Assembly: GCA_037157565.1 (NCBI GenBank)
Contig: JAZHRO010000019.1
Location: 62,618,501 to 62,682,500 of the forward strand
Length of the DNA stretch: 64,000 nt
Direction of reading: 5' to 3'
Source of the DNA: Thalassia testudinum
Lineage: Eukaryota; Streptophyta; Magnoliopsida; Alismatales; Hydrocharitaceae
The position numbers were made by a program, and so were the translations under genes. Below, piece by piece: positions 48,041-59,460 of this stretch; the stretch's first letter is position 1, and each line of letters opens with the position of its first letter. Under the pieces are notes generated by a model, which was given only the letters and a program-made list of their open reading frames with translations, was not told the origin of the DNA and searched no databases.

Positions 48041-50659
48041 TGTTCATCGCTCTAAAATGGGTTTTAAAATCATCGTGTTGTAGTATAGATCGAATCAGTG
48101 CGAGAAACAAATAATATTTACTACTCAAAAGAAATCTGAGGTCGAACACAGGGAGCAAGTGGCAATTTAATACTCAAGATCACAATCAAAGAAATAAGAA
48201 TTTGCAATCAAGACTTAATAAAAATGAAGGGCAAAAAGAAGGGTTAAAATGGTGATTTGAATCACCAAATTAACCCTACAATTTAACCACAATTATTTCA
48301 AATGTTTGCACAATATCAACCACAATTAATTCACACAAGATGAGTAAGCAATAAATCCTGAGAGGCTTGGATATGTGAAATCAGACAGCAGATTGGGTGC
48401 TCAGACACTGTAACAAAGGCAACAGCCTCTTCCTCTTTTCTCTTCAAGGCTCAGGGAGAGGCTTCTCTCTTCTTTCTTCCCTTTCTCTCTTTCTCTTCCT
48501 TCTCTTCTTCCCTTAGCTTCAAAGAAGGCGTAGCACAGGACTTAGCACACCAGCAAAGGTAAAGGCCTCCTTCAGATTTCTCATGTGTTGAGAGAAGGGC
48601 AGTAGAGCAAAACCCCCCCCTCTCTCTCTCCTTTTTCTCTTCTTCCTCTCTCAAAACCAGCAAACCAGACCAGACCTAGGTATCCGGGTAAATGGACTAG
48701 CCCAAACCCATGAAGCATGAATGTGGGCGAGGACGTGCGTGGGCACGTGCGAGGGGACCTCACCCCATGCTACTGAGGTGATAAGGCTGTAGTAGAAAAT
48801 CAATATATGCGTCACTTCGTGGCTTTCAGCATACGAGGTGGGACTAAAGTCCCTACTTCTTTCTTCTCATGCAGCCGCAGGTACTCCTTCCTCAATTAGA
48901 GCATTAATGTGCCCTAGCAGCTTCAGTTAGATGTCTAGGAGTCCTCCTAGGAGTAAGTCGTGCTGCCTGGGCATGGTATTGGTGAAGAGCACGGCCAAAG
49001 GAGCTTGAATGTCGTCAGCGATGGAGGCAGCGATAGGAAGAGGACGGCATCGACCTAAAAACAACAATACGGCCTTACAGCCAAGTTAAACTAGCTCAGA
49101 ACCTTCGCCGAATGACATGGAGTATGTTGACGGTGGTTTCGTGGCGGATTGGGGTGTGTGGTGGCCGGTCGGAGTCGGGGAAGGAAGCTGGTGATGGGTT
49201 TGTTCGGTGGTGCGATTGGGTGGATAAAAAAGCGAATGGAGTGAGGGATTTTGAAGAGTGGAGCACGACGGAGCTGATGGAGACGATAGCGGTGAGTTTT
49301 AAGTAGTGTGGTGGTGTGTAGGCGTCGTTGGAGCTTCGCCAAAGCGGAAGAAGGTGACGGCGTTAAGGGAGAATCGGTGGTCGTGCGTGTGTTGCAAAGT
49401 GGGAAAATAATGTAGAGAGGAAAAGGGAGAGATAGAGGGACATAGGGATGAGGTAGAGAGGTGGATGGCTCCGATGTTGGTCTACCGGAGCCGAAGGAGG
49501 TAGAAGCGATGAGGCGGCGACGACGAGGTAGATGGAGATACGCCCTCCCTTTGGCTAGGGAGGGTTGTGAGGAAGAGAGGTAGCTAGTCGACCGTCCAAT
49601 TTGATGGTTGGACGGCCGAAGGAGGAGGGTTGAAGAGGTCGTCAGAGCAGGAGTCTGCGGTGGTTGGAGGTAAGTTTCTAGGGCCTTTTGATGCAACAAG
49701 AGTTCTTTTATAGGACATAGGAAGCCCTTCCAAGCTTGGAAAGAAGCTTCCAAGCTTCGAAGGTCATGCACATGTCAGATACCCAAACATTTGAAAGGTT
49801 CGCATGATCTTTTGGAAAAAACGTAGAGCCTAAGGAATGACTCAAATGGAAGGGAACTTCCTAAGGAATCTTTGGTTCAAATTTGGGAGAGATTGATTGA
49901 GAATCAAGCGAGAAATCCTTACTCGAAACTCGACGGTGAAGGTTTAACCTTCCAAAAATGGTGTGAGGACCGATTTGTGAAAATGATGACAAAGTTAGGG
50001 GCATTTTGGTAATAATTTTGAAAGTTAAGGGCATAGGTGTGATATAAAAGAATCAGGCAGGACCAAATTGCAAACTATGTCAAGACAGTCTCAGATTGAA
50101 CCCAAATTTTGGTACAAACCTAATTTTGACCTAAGGAATCCAATGGTGAAGTTGTATTTTGATTTTGGCCTAGTTTGACTGGGTAATTTATGTAAAAACC
50201 TAAATTAGCGTAAATGTTAGTCTGAGACTCTATTTTGGGTCAAGATGGGTTCTGATGGTCAAATTGAAGGTACCAAACCCTAGAGAATATTTTTCTATGA
50301 ATTTTAGAGGATTTGGGTAAATTTTATTTTGACCATAACCTCAGTTAATTAAGCGAGTCTATTTTTAGGATTTCAGAAGTCATTTAATTCCCAGAACATG
50401 TGCAAACCCTTTTCTGTCTATATGAACCCACTTGTTGGGTATTTAAGACCATTTAACCCTTAATTACCCCCTAGGAAAATCCATGATTGTACTGCATTCA
50501 TGATATGATGGTAAAATTGTTATTTTAACCATGTTTTCTTATCTTTTCCTCAGAATGGATTTGCAGTAACTTAGGGCTCTTTGGCAGTTACGTAAAAGCA
50601 TTTATTACTTGATAATGACTAAATTGAGCTAGTTATGGCTCATGATGGTGTTCCCATCA
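48041..50659 (-). repeat. Solo LTR (LTR copy 8) in HSP90 exon F
   Basis: A 2619-bp minus-strand LTR with left end TGTTCATCGC and right end TTCCCATCA carries the perfect duplication ATTAA at 48036-48040 and 50660-50664. A TATA box (TATAAAAG) is at 49712-49705 and a USE/TATA module at 48795-48845. A 226-codon frame inside (49771-49091) is low-complexity and not conserved in other copies. Confidence 0.93.
48795..48845 (-). promoter_or_regulatory. USE/TATA snRNA-type promoter module, LTR copy 8
   Basis: AGTCCCACCTCG (48845 to 48834) is one base from the USE. It is followed after exactly 24 nt by CATATATTGATTTTC (from 48809). TTTT at 48612-48609 follows an eight-G run, 197 nt from the box. Confidence 0.68.
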
Positions 50660-50679
50660 ATTAATCTAGATTACCCTAT

Positions 50680-53054
50680 TGATGAGAGCCTCATCATGAG
50701 CCTTAACTAGCTCATGTTGACCTGAGAAAGTAAACAAAAGCTCCTGCATAACCTAAAGGAAGACCTAAGTCAAGGGTTTACTGTTTTGAGAAGGAAACAT
50801 GAACTGAAGGGTAACACTGCAATTTTACCATTGCATTGCATCAACAGGTTTCCTCAAGGGTTAAACATAGGTCAATTGGACTTAATAAGAGGAAAAGTGG
50901 GATGGTTCAGTCAGAAAAGGGTTGTTGTGAGATTTAAGAATTAAATGACATTCTGTAACCCTAAAACAAACTCGCTTAATCCAACAAGGTTTTGGTCTGG
51001 ATAAAAATCAACTAAACCCTCTAAAAGTCATGTAAAAATATCCTCTATGGTTTAAAACCTTCAATTTGGTCTTTAGAGCCCATTTTGACCTAGATTGGGT
51101 CCTAGCTCAGTATTTAACCTAATTTGGATTTTTATGCAAAATGTCTAGTCAAATGTGATCAAACCTAAAATCCAACTTCACCACTAGATTTCATAGGTCT
51201 AAATTAGGTTTATACCAAAATTTAGGCCTAAGGGAAGGTCATCTTAACCTACTTTGCAAAATGGTCCACCCAATTACATTCTGGCCCCTAACTTTTGGAA
51301 AAACCCTTGCACAGAGCCCCCTAGCTTCCTTGCCACCCTAGCATACAAATCCCTCCGCCATTACAGCGGAGGAATCCCACTCCGACGAGGATTCAAGGCT
51401 GATATCTCCTCGAATCCTTAGAAATCTCCTCCCAAATTTGGAAGGGAGATTCTTTGAGGATTTCTCCATCGTTTGAATGCGATCTCCAGATCAAATTTAC
51501 ACCCAATCTCTCGTGCGAACGCTTGAGAGATTTGGGTGTCCTAAGCACCTTCCTTCTCTGGCAAGTAGTTTGCACTGAAAGGCTTGCCCTCCAAACACAA
51601 GAAGCTCAGCCAGCGACTATAAAAGGACCCCTGGTCCTCTATGCATCCCCTAAGCTTGATTTAACAGAAGAATTCCCCAGAATTCCTCTTTCCCCTCTCT
51701 GACCAAGTATCCCACAAGCTCCGACGACTCTCCCTCCCTCCTCTCGTTGCTCTTCCACCATACCAGTGGCAGGGTTCACTTTGCCTCGTTCCTCCGCGCT
51801 GCACCGCACCAGTGCATGCCTCTCTGACCTCCTCATCGCCGTTATCTCCACCTCAAGGCCGTCTTCTCTGACAACGGCACATACGCGTCGTTCGTCTCCT
51901 CTGCCTCCCCTTCGCTCCAATCACCTTAGATAAGTTCCTCTTCTCCTATTCTTTATTTTCCCTCTTTTTATTTCACAAACCATCCCTCGACTGCCACTGT
52001 CCACCCTCATCTTCCTCATCTCCGACTGACCTCCGACGAGGTGCATCCACCACTCCACACATCCACACGCCTCACCAACCACCTCACAAGCTCCGCCTCC
52101 ATCCACTGTCCATCTTCCCTCTCTCCATTGATCGCCCTCACTCGCCATCACGCCTCGTCCGCGACCTGCCCCCACGGACCTGGCACCCGACCCGATTACC
52201 TAAACCTAGCACTCCTCATGCACTACACCACGCCAGTGCATATGGACCCAGGCGTGTGATACCCGACCCGATTACCCGACTCTGGGAAAGAGTACCGAAG
52301 AGAGAAATAGAGAAAGAGAGACACAGGAGGGGTAGGGGCTAGGTTTTGCTACATGGTGTTGTGCAGGAAAGAAGAAGGAGAGGAGCTAAGGAAGGAAGAG
52401 GCGTAGCAAAGAGAAGAAAAGGAAGAAGGTAGCGGCTGAAGGACTTAGCAAGGAAGAAGGTAGCCACAACAAGGAAAGAAAAAGGAGTAGAAGAGAGAAA
52501 GAAGCAAAGAGAGGCACTGTAGCAGAGGAACGGCCAAGCAAAAGAAGGTAGCTGAAGAAGGAGAGAAGCAGGGACTTAGCCGCAGAAAGACAAAGAAGAG
52601 GAAGAAGAAAGAAAGAAGGGCAAAAAAAGAAGAGAAGCAGGAGCGACCAAGTAAAAGAAGAAAGAAGACAAGGAAAGACAAAGAAGAAAAGAAGAAGAAG
52701 AAGCCAAAAGAAGCATAGTCGTAGAGCAAAGAGAAAGAAGAGAGAGAGAGAAGAGACACAGAAGGCCAAAATCACAACAGCACTGTAGAAAGATTTTTAA
52801 GACGTCTGATAAAATATCAGACGTCCAATTCTTTTAAGCATTATTTCTCCATAACATTACTCTTCAATTTTGGTTGAATTAGTTATTGCTTTTTATTGAG
52901 AGTTGTGTTCTTAAGTTTTGAAATACCCAAGTACTCCCTGTGTTCGACCTCGGATACTTGGATTTTCGAGTTATAAATTCTTTTTTTTTTCCACGGCAAT
53001 TTTATCTATATTACAACGTAACATCTTTTAAAACACGATTTTGCCTCGTCAACA
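50680..53054 (+). repeat. Solo LTR (LTR copy 9) in HSP90 exon F
   Basis: A 2375-bp plus-strand LTR starts TGATGAGAGCCTCATCA and ends CCTCGTCAACA, with perfect duplication CCTAT at 50675-50679 and 53055-53059. A TATA box (TATAAAAG) is at 51618-51625. The transcribed part diverges from the other copies: it has a long GAAGAA-rich stretch (52370-52760) and a GACGTC hairpin at 52801, and no USE was found. Confidence 0.92.
52801..52825. repeat. GACGTC hairpin in LTR copy 9
   Basis: GACGTCTGATA and its perfect reverse complement TATCAGACGTC are separated by AAA. The motif and layout match the inverted GACGTC pairs in the unrelated Tekay LTR. Confidence 0.85.
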
Positions 53055-53286
53055 CCTATCTTCAAAGATTTGAATGTAAGTCTAGAAAAAGAATTTGATA
53101 TTAAACAAACTTAGCAATTCAGAGCATCACAATTCAATTTGGCATCGTTTCTCATTGCTCATATATTGTTGTATCTCCAACAAATTGCAATTGCAGGCTG
53201 CATGTAAGAATGAACTAGGCAGCACAGAAGCCAAAAGAGCTGTTGATCTACTATATGATATTACCTTGATTTCAAGTGGTTACATT

Positions 53287-54572
53287 GTAAGTTATTCTAA
53301 GCTGCAGATATCTAAACCTTCACTCTCTTTTGCTTTGATCTAGATCTTTTATTTAATCCAAATAATCAACACTGTTTGTGATTTTTGGTCAGATGTTTCA
53401 AAAGTAGTAGTTACAACCTAATGTAGGATGTGTATCATACGTGCCTTGTACTTTCAACAATAATGCTTAGGATTCTCCCTTGAGGATCTCAGTTGAATTT
53501 TTTCCAATTATCATGCTGAATTGATGATTCTAATCTTAGAAGGTTGCATTTTGAAAATGAATGTGAATACTTTAAGGTTATCGGTTTGGTGAAAGTAGAT
53601 TATTTAGAATAGATATAGATCCAAACATAGCTTTTTGCATGTAAACACCCATCTCTACCTTAGAAAAACAAAAACAAAGTGCGCTGCTGATTTTGAGTTT
53701 CATTATGAAATCTTAACTCACTCATAACTACAAGTTCTGACCTGTCACTTGGCAGAGTAGAATGGTGGTTTAGAACCAAAAGGTTTGTCATTTTCAAAAA
53801 AAAAAGTGTTAAAAGAGATAGGAGATCCAAGCACCATATCTTACTTTGTACTTATCCCAACTTTAATATTTTTGAAATCGAGTTTACGTAGAAAATCGTA
53901 ATTTTTTGATCAGATGCGCCTACTACATGAGCACAATCTGGTCTGTCCTAAGTAGTCCTCATGTTGGTACTTGAAATGAGCTCAAAGAATCTATTCAATG
54001 CAGTTGCAGGAGCTAACATTTATTCCTAGATATTGAAATCTTGTTGTGTGTGATCCTCAACATAAATGTTTTACATTTTTGAATTAGATATACACATGCA
54101 CAACATCGAATTCAATCGGGTTCTCTTTGAGATTATTGGTTTTAATGGAATTAGGTGGAGATGATTAATTGATGCACCCCCATTACAATAGAACAGGGGG
54201 TTGTTGTGCTTCTCTTGCACCTACAAACATGGATTAGGACCATTACCCTTTGCCTACAATATGATGTTAATTGTCTATATTAAATTTTCCAGGTATGCCT
54301 GAGTGTATGTCCATGAACTAATTGTTGACAACGTGAAAGCAAAAATTGCACTCAGAAAGATCTATCAGTATAATGTACTGAAGGTTAAAGGTGCAAAGCG
54401 AGGAGCAGTCAATGGGATGGAGACCAAATGGCTCTGCTGATTGGAGTGTTGTGCAGTCTAGGGAAATATGGCTCAAGAGGGTGGAGTAAGGTGTTCATCC
54501 AGACTATTTTGAGATTATTCATGTTCTAACCACTCTTAATTTGTGCTATTCTAGGTTCACGAAACATGAATA
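53287..54572. other. AT-rich DNA without recognisable gene
   Basis: It follows exon G of the HSP90 fragment. The expected final HSP90 exon was looked for and not seen. No other feature could be supported. Confidence 0.5.
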
Positions 54573-54643
54573 GCACCAGTGGTTTAATGATAGAATGGTA
54601 CCCTTACACGGTACAGATCGGGGTTCGATTCCTGGTTGGTGCA
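54573..54643 (+). tRNA. tRNA-Gly-like gene or pseudogene with anticodon TAC
   Basis: 71 nt resemble tRNA-Gly(GCC). The acceptor GCACCAG pairs with TTGGTGC, and the anticodon stem GTACC with GGTAC. The loop CTTACAC gives anticodon TAC (54605-54607), which reads Val GTA codons where GCC would be expected. The T stem has one G-G mismatch. The B box GGTTCGATTCC is intact and the A box TGGTTTAATGA has one mismatch. TTTTTT follows six bases after the end, a good Pol III stop. No CCA is encoded, as usual for a nuclear gene. It may be a decayed tRNA-Gly or an anticodon-shifted tRNA. Confidence 0.75.
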
Positions 54644-55420
54644 TCCTTTTTTGATTCTAAGTAGCATTCATTTCTTAATCTTTATGCTTCTTGAATTTTT
54701 TTACTTTAAACACAGAAATGGGAGGCTGTTTAAAGATAATAGAATTATAAATAATTACATGACAATAATTTCTTGCATGTTTCATGACAATGATGTAATG
54801 AATTTGAATTTTGGGGAAATATTATGTTCATCTTAGGAAGTTCAGTTATTTTTTATTGGCTTTTATTTCTTTTTTTTACTATTTTGTAAAGATAGATACT
54901 TACAATTTTATTTTAATATTTATTCACTTTTTATTTATTCCCTTGTAAGGAGACTATAAATGCTTTTGACTTAAAAAAATAGAATTGATTCTTATTAACT
55001 TTATCAATTCCCTTATTTTTGTTGTAGTATATAAAAAAGTCACATTTGTGAATCTTATATAACATAGAAAAAAAAAGTGCTAGCGATACCTAATAATATA
55101 TTTATGTATTAACATATTAAGAAATGATGGCAACAATAACGGAAAAAAAAGTCACTGTATGTACTCATCAAATCATAATCTTTCTATGGTGATAATAATA
55201 CTAACTTCGTTTTTGTTACCAAATATTAATTTAAACATTGAGTACTTAGCTATAGTGATGGTATTGCCAACATTTTACATTGTTAGAGTTGATAGTCTTG
55301 ATATATACCGACGAATAAAATCGTCATTGTTTGCATGAAAGCCAAATTGGATAACCTTTAGTAAGATGACCGTTACTGTAGAATTAGGTGCAACACCGAC
55401 AGTTTTTACTGTTGGGATAG
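54644..55420. other. AT-rich DNA with CACTA-like subterminal motifs
   Basis: From 55140 onward short motifs GTCACTG, GACCGTTACTG and ACCGACAGTTTTTACTG recall those right of 43467. It ends at the insertion point of element 3, whose left flank GATAG is the expected target duplication. Confidence 0.4.
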
Positions 55421-58400
55421 TGTTCGTTTCTTACCTCAACTCAGTTAATTAAGTTAATTTTACTTAATTAAGAGTAGAAGAAAAGTCATTTAGGTTAACT
55501 CGAAGTTGTGTCGATTAATAGTATAGGGTCAAATTAACCTAACATTTTAGAAAATTTTTACTGGTTGAGTCCAGGCCGTTCGCTAGGAGGTATAATTCAT
55601 TCTAAATTCACTAGTTATCTTTATTTTTCTTTATAAGTATAGGAGGCATATTTAAATTAACTATGGAAGCATGAATTTTGCTAAAAATTGATTAAAATAG
55701 AATAACATGCAAAATACCATATGAACTTTTATTCTCAACATTTATTTCAAATGATTAAAGGCACATAAGATTTATACATTCAAAACATATGCCTTATTAC
55801 AATTAAAAGCAAGAGTATACAAGAAAGTAAATCTTTTCTTTATTTCTTCAGCCTCTCTCTCTCTCTCTCTTTTCTTTTTCTTTAGCTTTATTCTTTCTCT
55901 TATATTTTTGAGTTCTTTCCTTTTTCTTTCTTTCTCTCTTATGCTTCTATTCCTGCTCTTCTTCTCCTTTATTCTTCCTTAGCTTTCCTTTAGTGCCTGC
56001 TCAGCCTTCTCCTTCTCTCTGCGATTTATTCTATCTTCCATCTCCTTTGCTCTTTCTTCTTCTTCCTTAGCCTTCTCTCTTTCCTTTCCTTAACTTTGAA
56101 CCTTAGCTTCTTCCTTTAACACTTTGCCTTCTCATTGAACTGGGTTTATTTCCTTTTCAGCCAAAAATTAGTTTAGGATTTGCGACGAGGTCCTTTCGAA
56201 GATACACAGCACCCTGAGATCAGGGTGGGACCAGACCCTACTCGGTCCTCGCTTGGTTTCATTAGGATTTATTTTCGGTTCTTTCCTCTTGAGCCAAGTT
56301 GGCCCTCTCTCGAACCGAACCGGCTCAACGCCTCCCAGGCCTCGCCCTCCCAGGGCCAATCGCACACACATGCCCACTCGGGTACACACCCGTAGGTGCA
56401 CTCGCCCACACACACACGCATGCTTAGATGATCAGATAGTTTCTTTTCGCGCTGAGCGCTAATGACTGAATCGACTATAACACAAATTACTTTTATACTA
56501 AGGCAAACGCTCAAGAATTTTCGATGTGGGACTAATGTTCCCCCCTCCAGACCCAACTTCAATTGAAGATTTCTCCCTACTCAGAGCTCCAAATCAAATG
56601 AGATAAAGCTTGATGGAGAGCTCTTAGGTAGCTCTACAGGATTCTAGGGTCAACTTGAAGTTTAAAGGATAATTTCCTCTTCAATTTGAAAAGTGAAGTT
56701 AGGGAGTTTCTACGGGTTTAACACTGCCTAGAAAGTGAAATTCTGGTTAACAGAGTCCACAGATAGACTTTCTCACTTAACTAAGGTTCTAAATAGGTTT
56801 TGCAAGGGATTCCACATCTGCTAGTGTAGGTTTTGAGCTCTTGAAGCTTCAGGTAACATGGAGAAGCTCAACACTTCTCTGAGAACTCAGAGAATAGATT
56901 TTCCAACTCTGAAATGCACAACAGACAGCTAAGGACTTCTCTCATTGATTGGGATAGCTTCTAAGGATTGTTATAAGCTTGTCTGGGCAGGATTTGCATT
57001 CAATTTTCATCAAAAACCCACTGCCAACAGTTTGGGTTCGAAAGCAACCCAAACTGGCAGGTTTGAATTCCAACCAAAATCACTCATCTGAGCTCAATAA
57101 AAATCATTCTAAAATTATTCAACAGATTCTCAGAGACATTTCTAACTCCTTAATTCCTCAGATTGATCTCAAAGTCAAAATCTCAACCTCAGTTTGACTG
57201 TGAGGCTTGGAATTTTGACTTTCTGATTTAAGCTTCATTTCACAAAATTGACACCTTGAACAGAATCCTCTCAACCTCAGAAATCTTCCCAATCCCTTAA
57301 TCAGGTGTTCTAACCTAAAAATCTAGGGTTCCAGGCTCATTGCCTGAACTCTAAAAGCATTATGTTCGTCAGATTGATTGGGAGGTTTCTACACTAAACT
57401 GAGCTCAGGAATAGCTTCAGTGTGCTACACTGAAACTTCTAGGCTCATCAAGTGTGACTTTTGGTCTTCTGTCAGGCTTCTCCAACTCCGCTAAAGTTGG
57501 AGAAGATGAATCACTAATCTAAACTCCAAGTGTTAAAATCCCAAATAAACAACCTCATACAAATTAGAAATCAAAATTAAGTCATTCTGGAGCTTCCTAC
57601 CATCTTCTATAGGCTGAAGACCAAAAATGAGTCGTCGGTGCTCACCGGAGCTCCGGTAAGTCTAGAAAAATACAAATTGTGTGCAGAAAGGTTGAATCTG
57701 TGCCATTTTTTATTTGAAAAGGTTCCTGAAGTTTCAAGGAACCTCAGGAACTCATTAAATTCCTTAATTGATCATTGGAATTCAGAATTAGTAGTGAATT
57801 CAGTTTGAATTGATTTTTAGTGGGTTGAAGCACAGGACTTGCTCTCCCACTCAGAAAAGTTTTTGAGACAAGTCAAAAAGTAATTGCGATGATAATTATA
57901 TAATTAATTAAGAGTTTCAACTACTCCTGAATCGCCATTGACAGTGAGCTCAGGAGCTTATTTAAAAATTGGTCATTTAGATTATAGGTGGTAATTATAC
58001 AAATTAAAGTATAAAACAGGGTCCTTAGGTTGTGAATAGGTGGTGGAGGACCCTATGGAGATGGATCTAAGCTCAGATACTGTCACCATAGATAACGACA
58101 GTGTTTGTTGAAGGTGAAGATGAATTAGGCGAATAGTGGTTAAATTTATGTTTTAATGGATTAGAAATGATCAGGAGGGTTAAAGTAAGGTGATCAATGG
58201 CTTTAAAAGACAAAATCAGGACTTTGGCAAGCTCAAGGAACTCGTCGGAGTCAAAGGAGATGAAGTTTGGAATCTGCAATTAACTAAGCTAACTAACTAC
58301 CTAAACTACTCCTACTCCTAATCTACCCTTAGCTACTGTTACCTGGACAAAGGGGTCAACAGGATTCCACCAATGGCTCATAGAGGAAGACGAAATTAGA

Positions 58401-59418
58401 AGGTATAAGAAGAATCTCTGATGGCGGATGTGAGGTGAAGAAGAGACACTCCTTGGTCGGCGCCTGTGTCCAAAGATGTGGCAAACCTCAGCGGAGTTCC
58501 TCAGCTAATCAGGATGGATGGAGGAAGTCAGAAGATGAAATGGGAAGTTGCCGGAGTTGCGGAGAGAATAGCCCATCGAAGTCGGCTGTAGTGAAGAAGA
58601 CGGAAGGGAGCCAACTTGAGAGAAATCGAAGGGGTGATGGGTATTTATAATGGATGGCGACGGAGAAGACGGTGAAGTCTGGACGAAGAAGAAGCTTGGG
58701 GAGCTTAACCTCTGGCATCGTCTCCGACGACGGTGAGGTTAACTCCCACCAAAAATTAGGATTTCAGAGTAATCCATACCGATGGATGAAGATGGGATGG
58801 TGAGCGCAAGCTCCAAGAGCTTGGAAAAGGAAGAATGATGTTGGCAGGGCGGTGATCGCGTGGTGGAGTCACTCTCCGTCGTTAGCCATTCAATCGGCTG
58901 AAGAAGAAGATGATGATGATGAAAGGGACCTAAGTGCAGTGAAACTTAAGGACCTATATAAAAATTAAGGACTCGATTGCAATGAGTTTTAAGGACCAAA
59001 ATGTAAACCCAGGTTTTAAAGGTTTATTTTAACTTAGATCTTGTTCAACTTTTTATATATGATTAAAAATAAGGTAATTATTATGTTTACACCTTGAATT
59101 TACATTTTTGACCTTTTTAAGTTAATTTATTAAATTATGTAAAGTTACTTAAGTTATTATATACTTACGTACATATTATTTTTAAGTTCCTTAACTTACT
59201 AATTAAGGAAATGATTAATAAGATCTCGAGTCCAATTATTAATTAAATTGTTAATAATATTAATTGAATGATAAAATATCATTTTTAACTTATTTTAAGG
59301 TCCTTTACTAAATATCCCTTATTCTATAATTAACCCTTTTATACTCATATCCTTAGTTAATTAACTAGGAAGACTAGTTAATTAGGGGTAATTAGAGATC
59401 ATGATGAGTCTCTCATCA
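55421..59418 (-). repeat. 3' LTR of element 3 (LTR copy 10), 4.0 kb
   Basis: The left end is TGTTCGTTTC, the right end CTCTCATCA directly next to a PPT. In element sense it opens with the perfect palindrome TGATGAGAGACTCATCA. At 3998 bp it is about 1.4 kb longer than its relatives. A TATA box TATAAATA is at 58649-58642 and a USE/TATA module at 56483-56533. A CT microsatellite lies at 55853-55870. No coding frame is supported. Confidence 0.8.
56483..56533 (-). promoter_or_regulatory. USE/TATA snRNA-type promoter module, LTR copy 10 (best match)
   Basis: AGTCCCACATCG (56533 to 56522) is a perfect USE. After exactly 24 nt comes a canonical TATA box TATAAAAG (56497 to 56490). This is the clearest example in the window. 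The short-range TTTT seen in six other copies is absent here; the next TTTTT is at 56167-56163. Confidence 0.8.
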
Positions 59419-59460
59419 TACCCCCAAGCCAAAGTTTTGCTAGTCCCTGGCAAAATTAAC
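59419..59460 (-). other. PPT and hairpin of element 3
   Basis: The plus strand has TACCCCCAAGCC directly at the LTR end, a purine tract GGCTTGGGGGTA on the element strand. Next to it is an inverted repeat TTTTGCTAG, TCC, CTGGCAAAA. Confidence 0.8.

Larger units (their letters stand above)
46625..53286 (+). pseudogene. Organelle-type HSP90 (TRAP1/plastid-like), 3' exons only, two LTR insertions
   Basis: Seven exons with GT...AG introns encode about 250 residues of HSP90 middle and C-terminal domains: A 46625-46717 ([20 protein letters not shown]), B 46853-46930 (MRIMRKHLIRKTFNMIQDI), C 47011-47251 (LIGLDQYVENMPEN), D 47341-47443 (VLYLVELIDEVAIQNLQTYK), E 47718-47891 (VAKVQISKRLSSSPCVL), F 47966-53075 without the LTRs (LMKAQTLGDTSSLEFMRGR), G 53197-53286 (EAKRAVDLLYDITLISSGY). 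HSP90 is an ATP-driven chaperone; introns and the SRE/RIMRK wording fit the mitochondrial or plastid type. Lesions are a small deletion and frameshift at the start of C, TAG in C (47162), a frameshift and TAG in E, and two solo LTRs in F. The ATPase domain and last exon are absent. Confidence 0.88.

Noticed and set aside
49091..49771. 226-codon frame in solo LTR copy 8
   Set aside because: Low-complexity and not conserved between LTR copies; consistent with a pyrimidine-rich sense strand lacking stops by composition.
52386..52775. Phe- and Leu-rich frame resembling a membrane protein
   Set aside because: It is the complement of a GAAGAA-rich stretch in LTR copy 9; hydrophobicity is an artefact of CTT/TTC codons.
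55400..55422. CACTA terminus CACTATCCCAACAG at the left edge of element 3
   Set aside because: The last bases TG belong to the LTR start TGTTCG of element 3, so the apparent CACTA end is created by the insertion junction.
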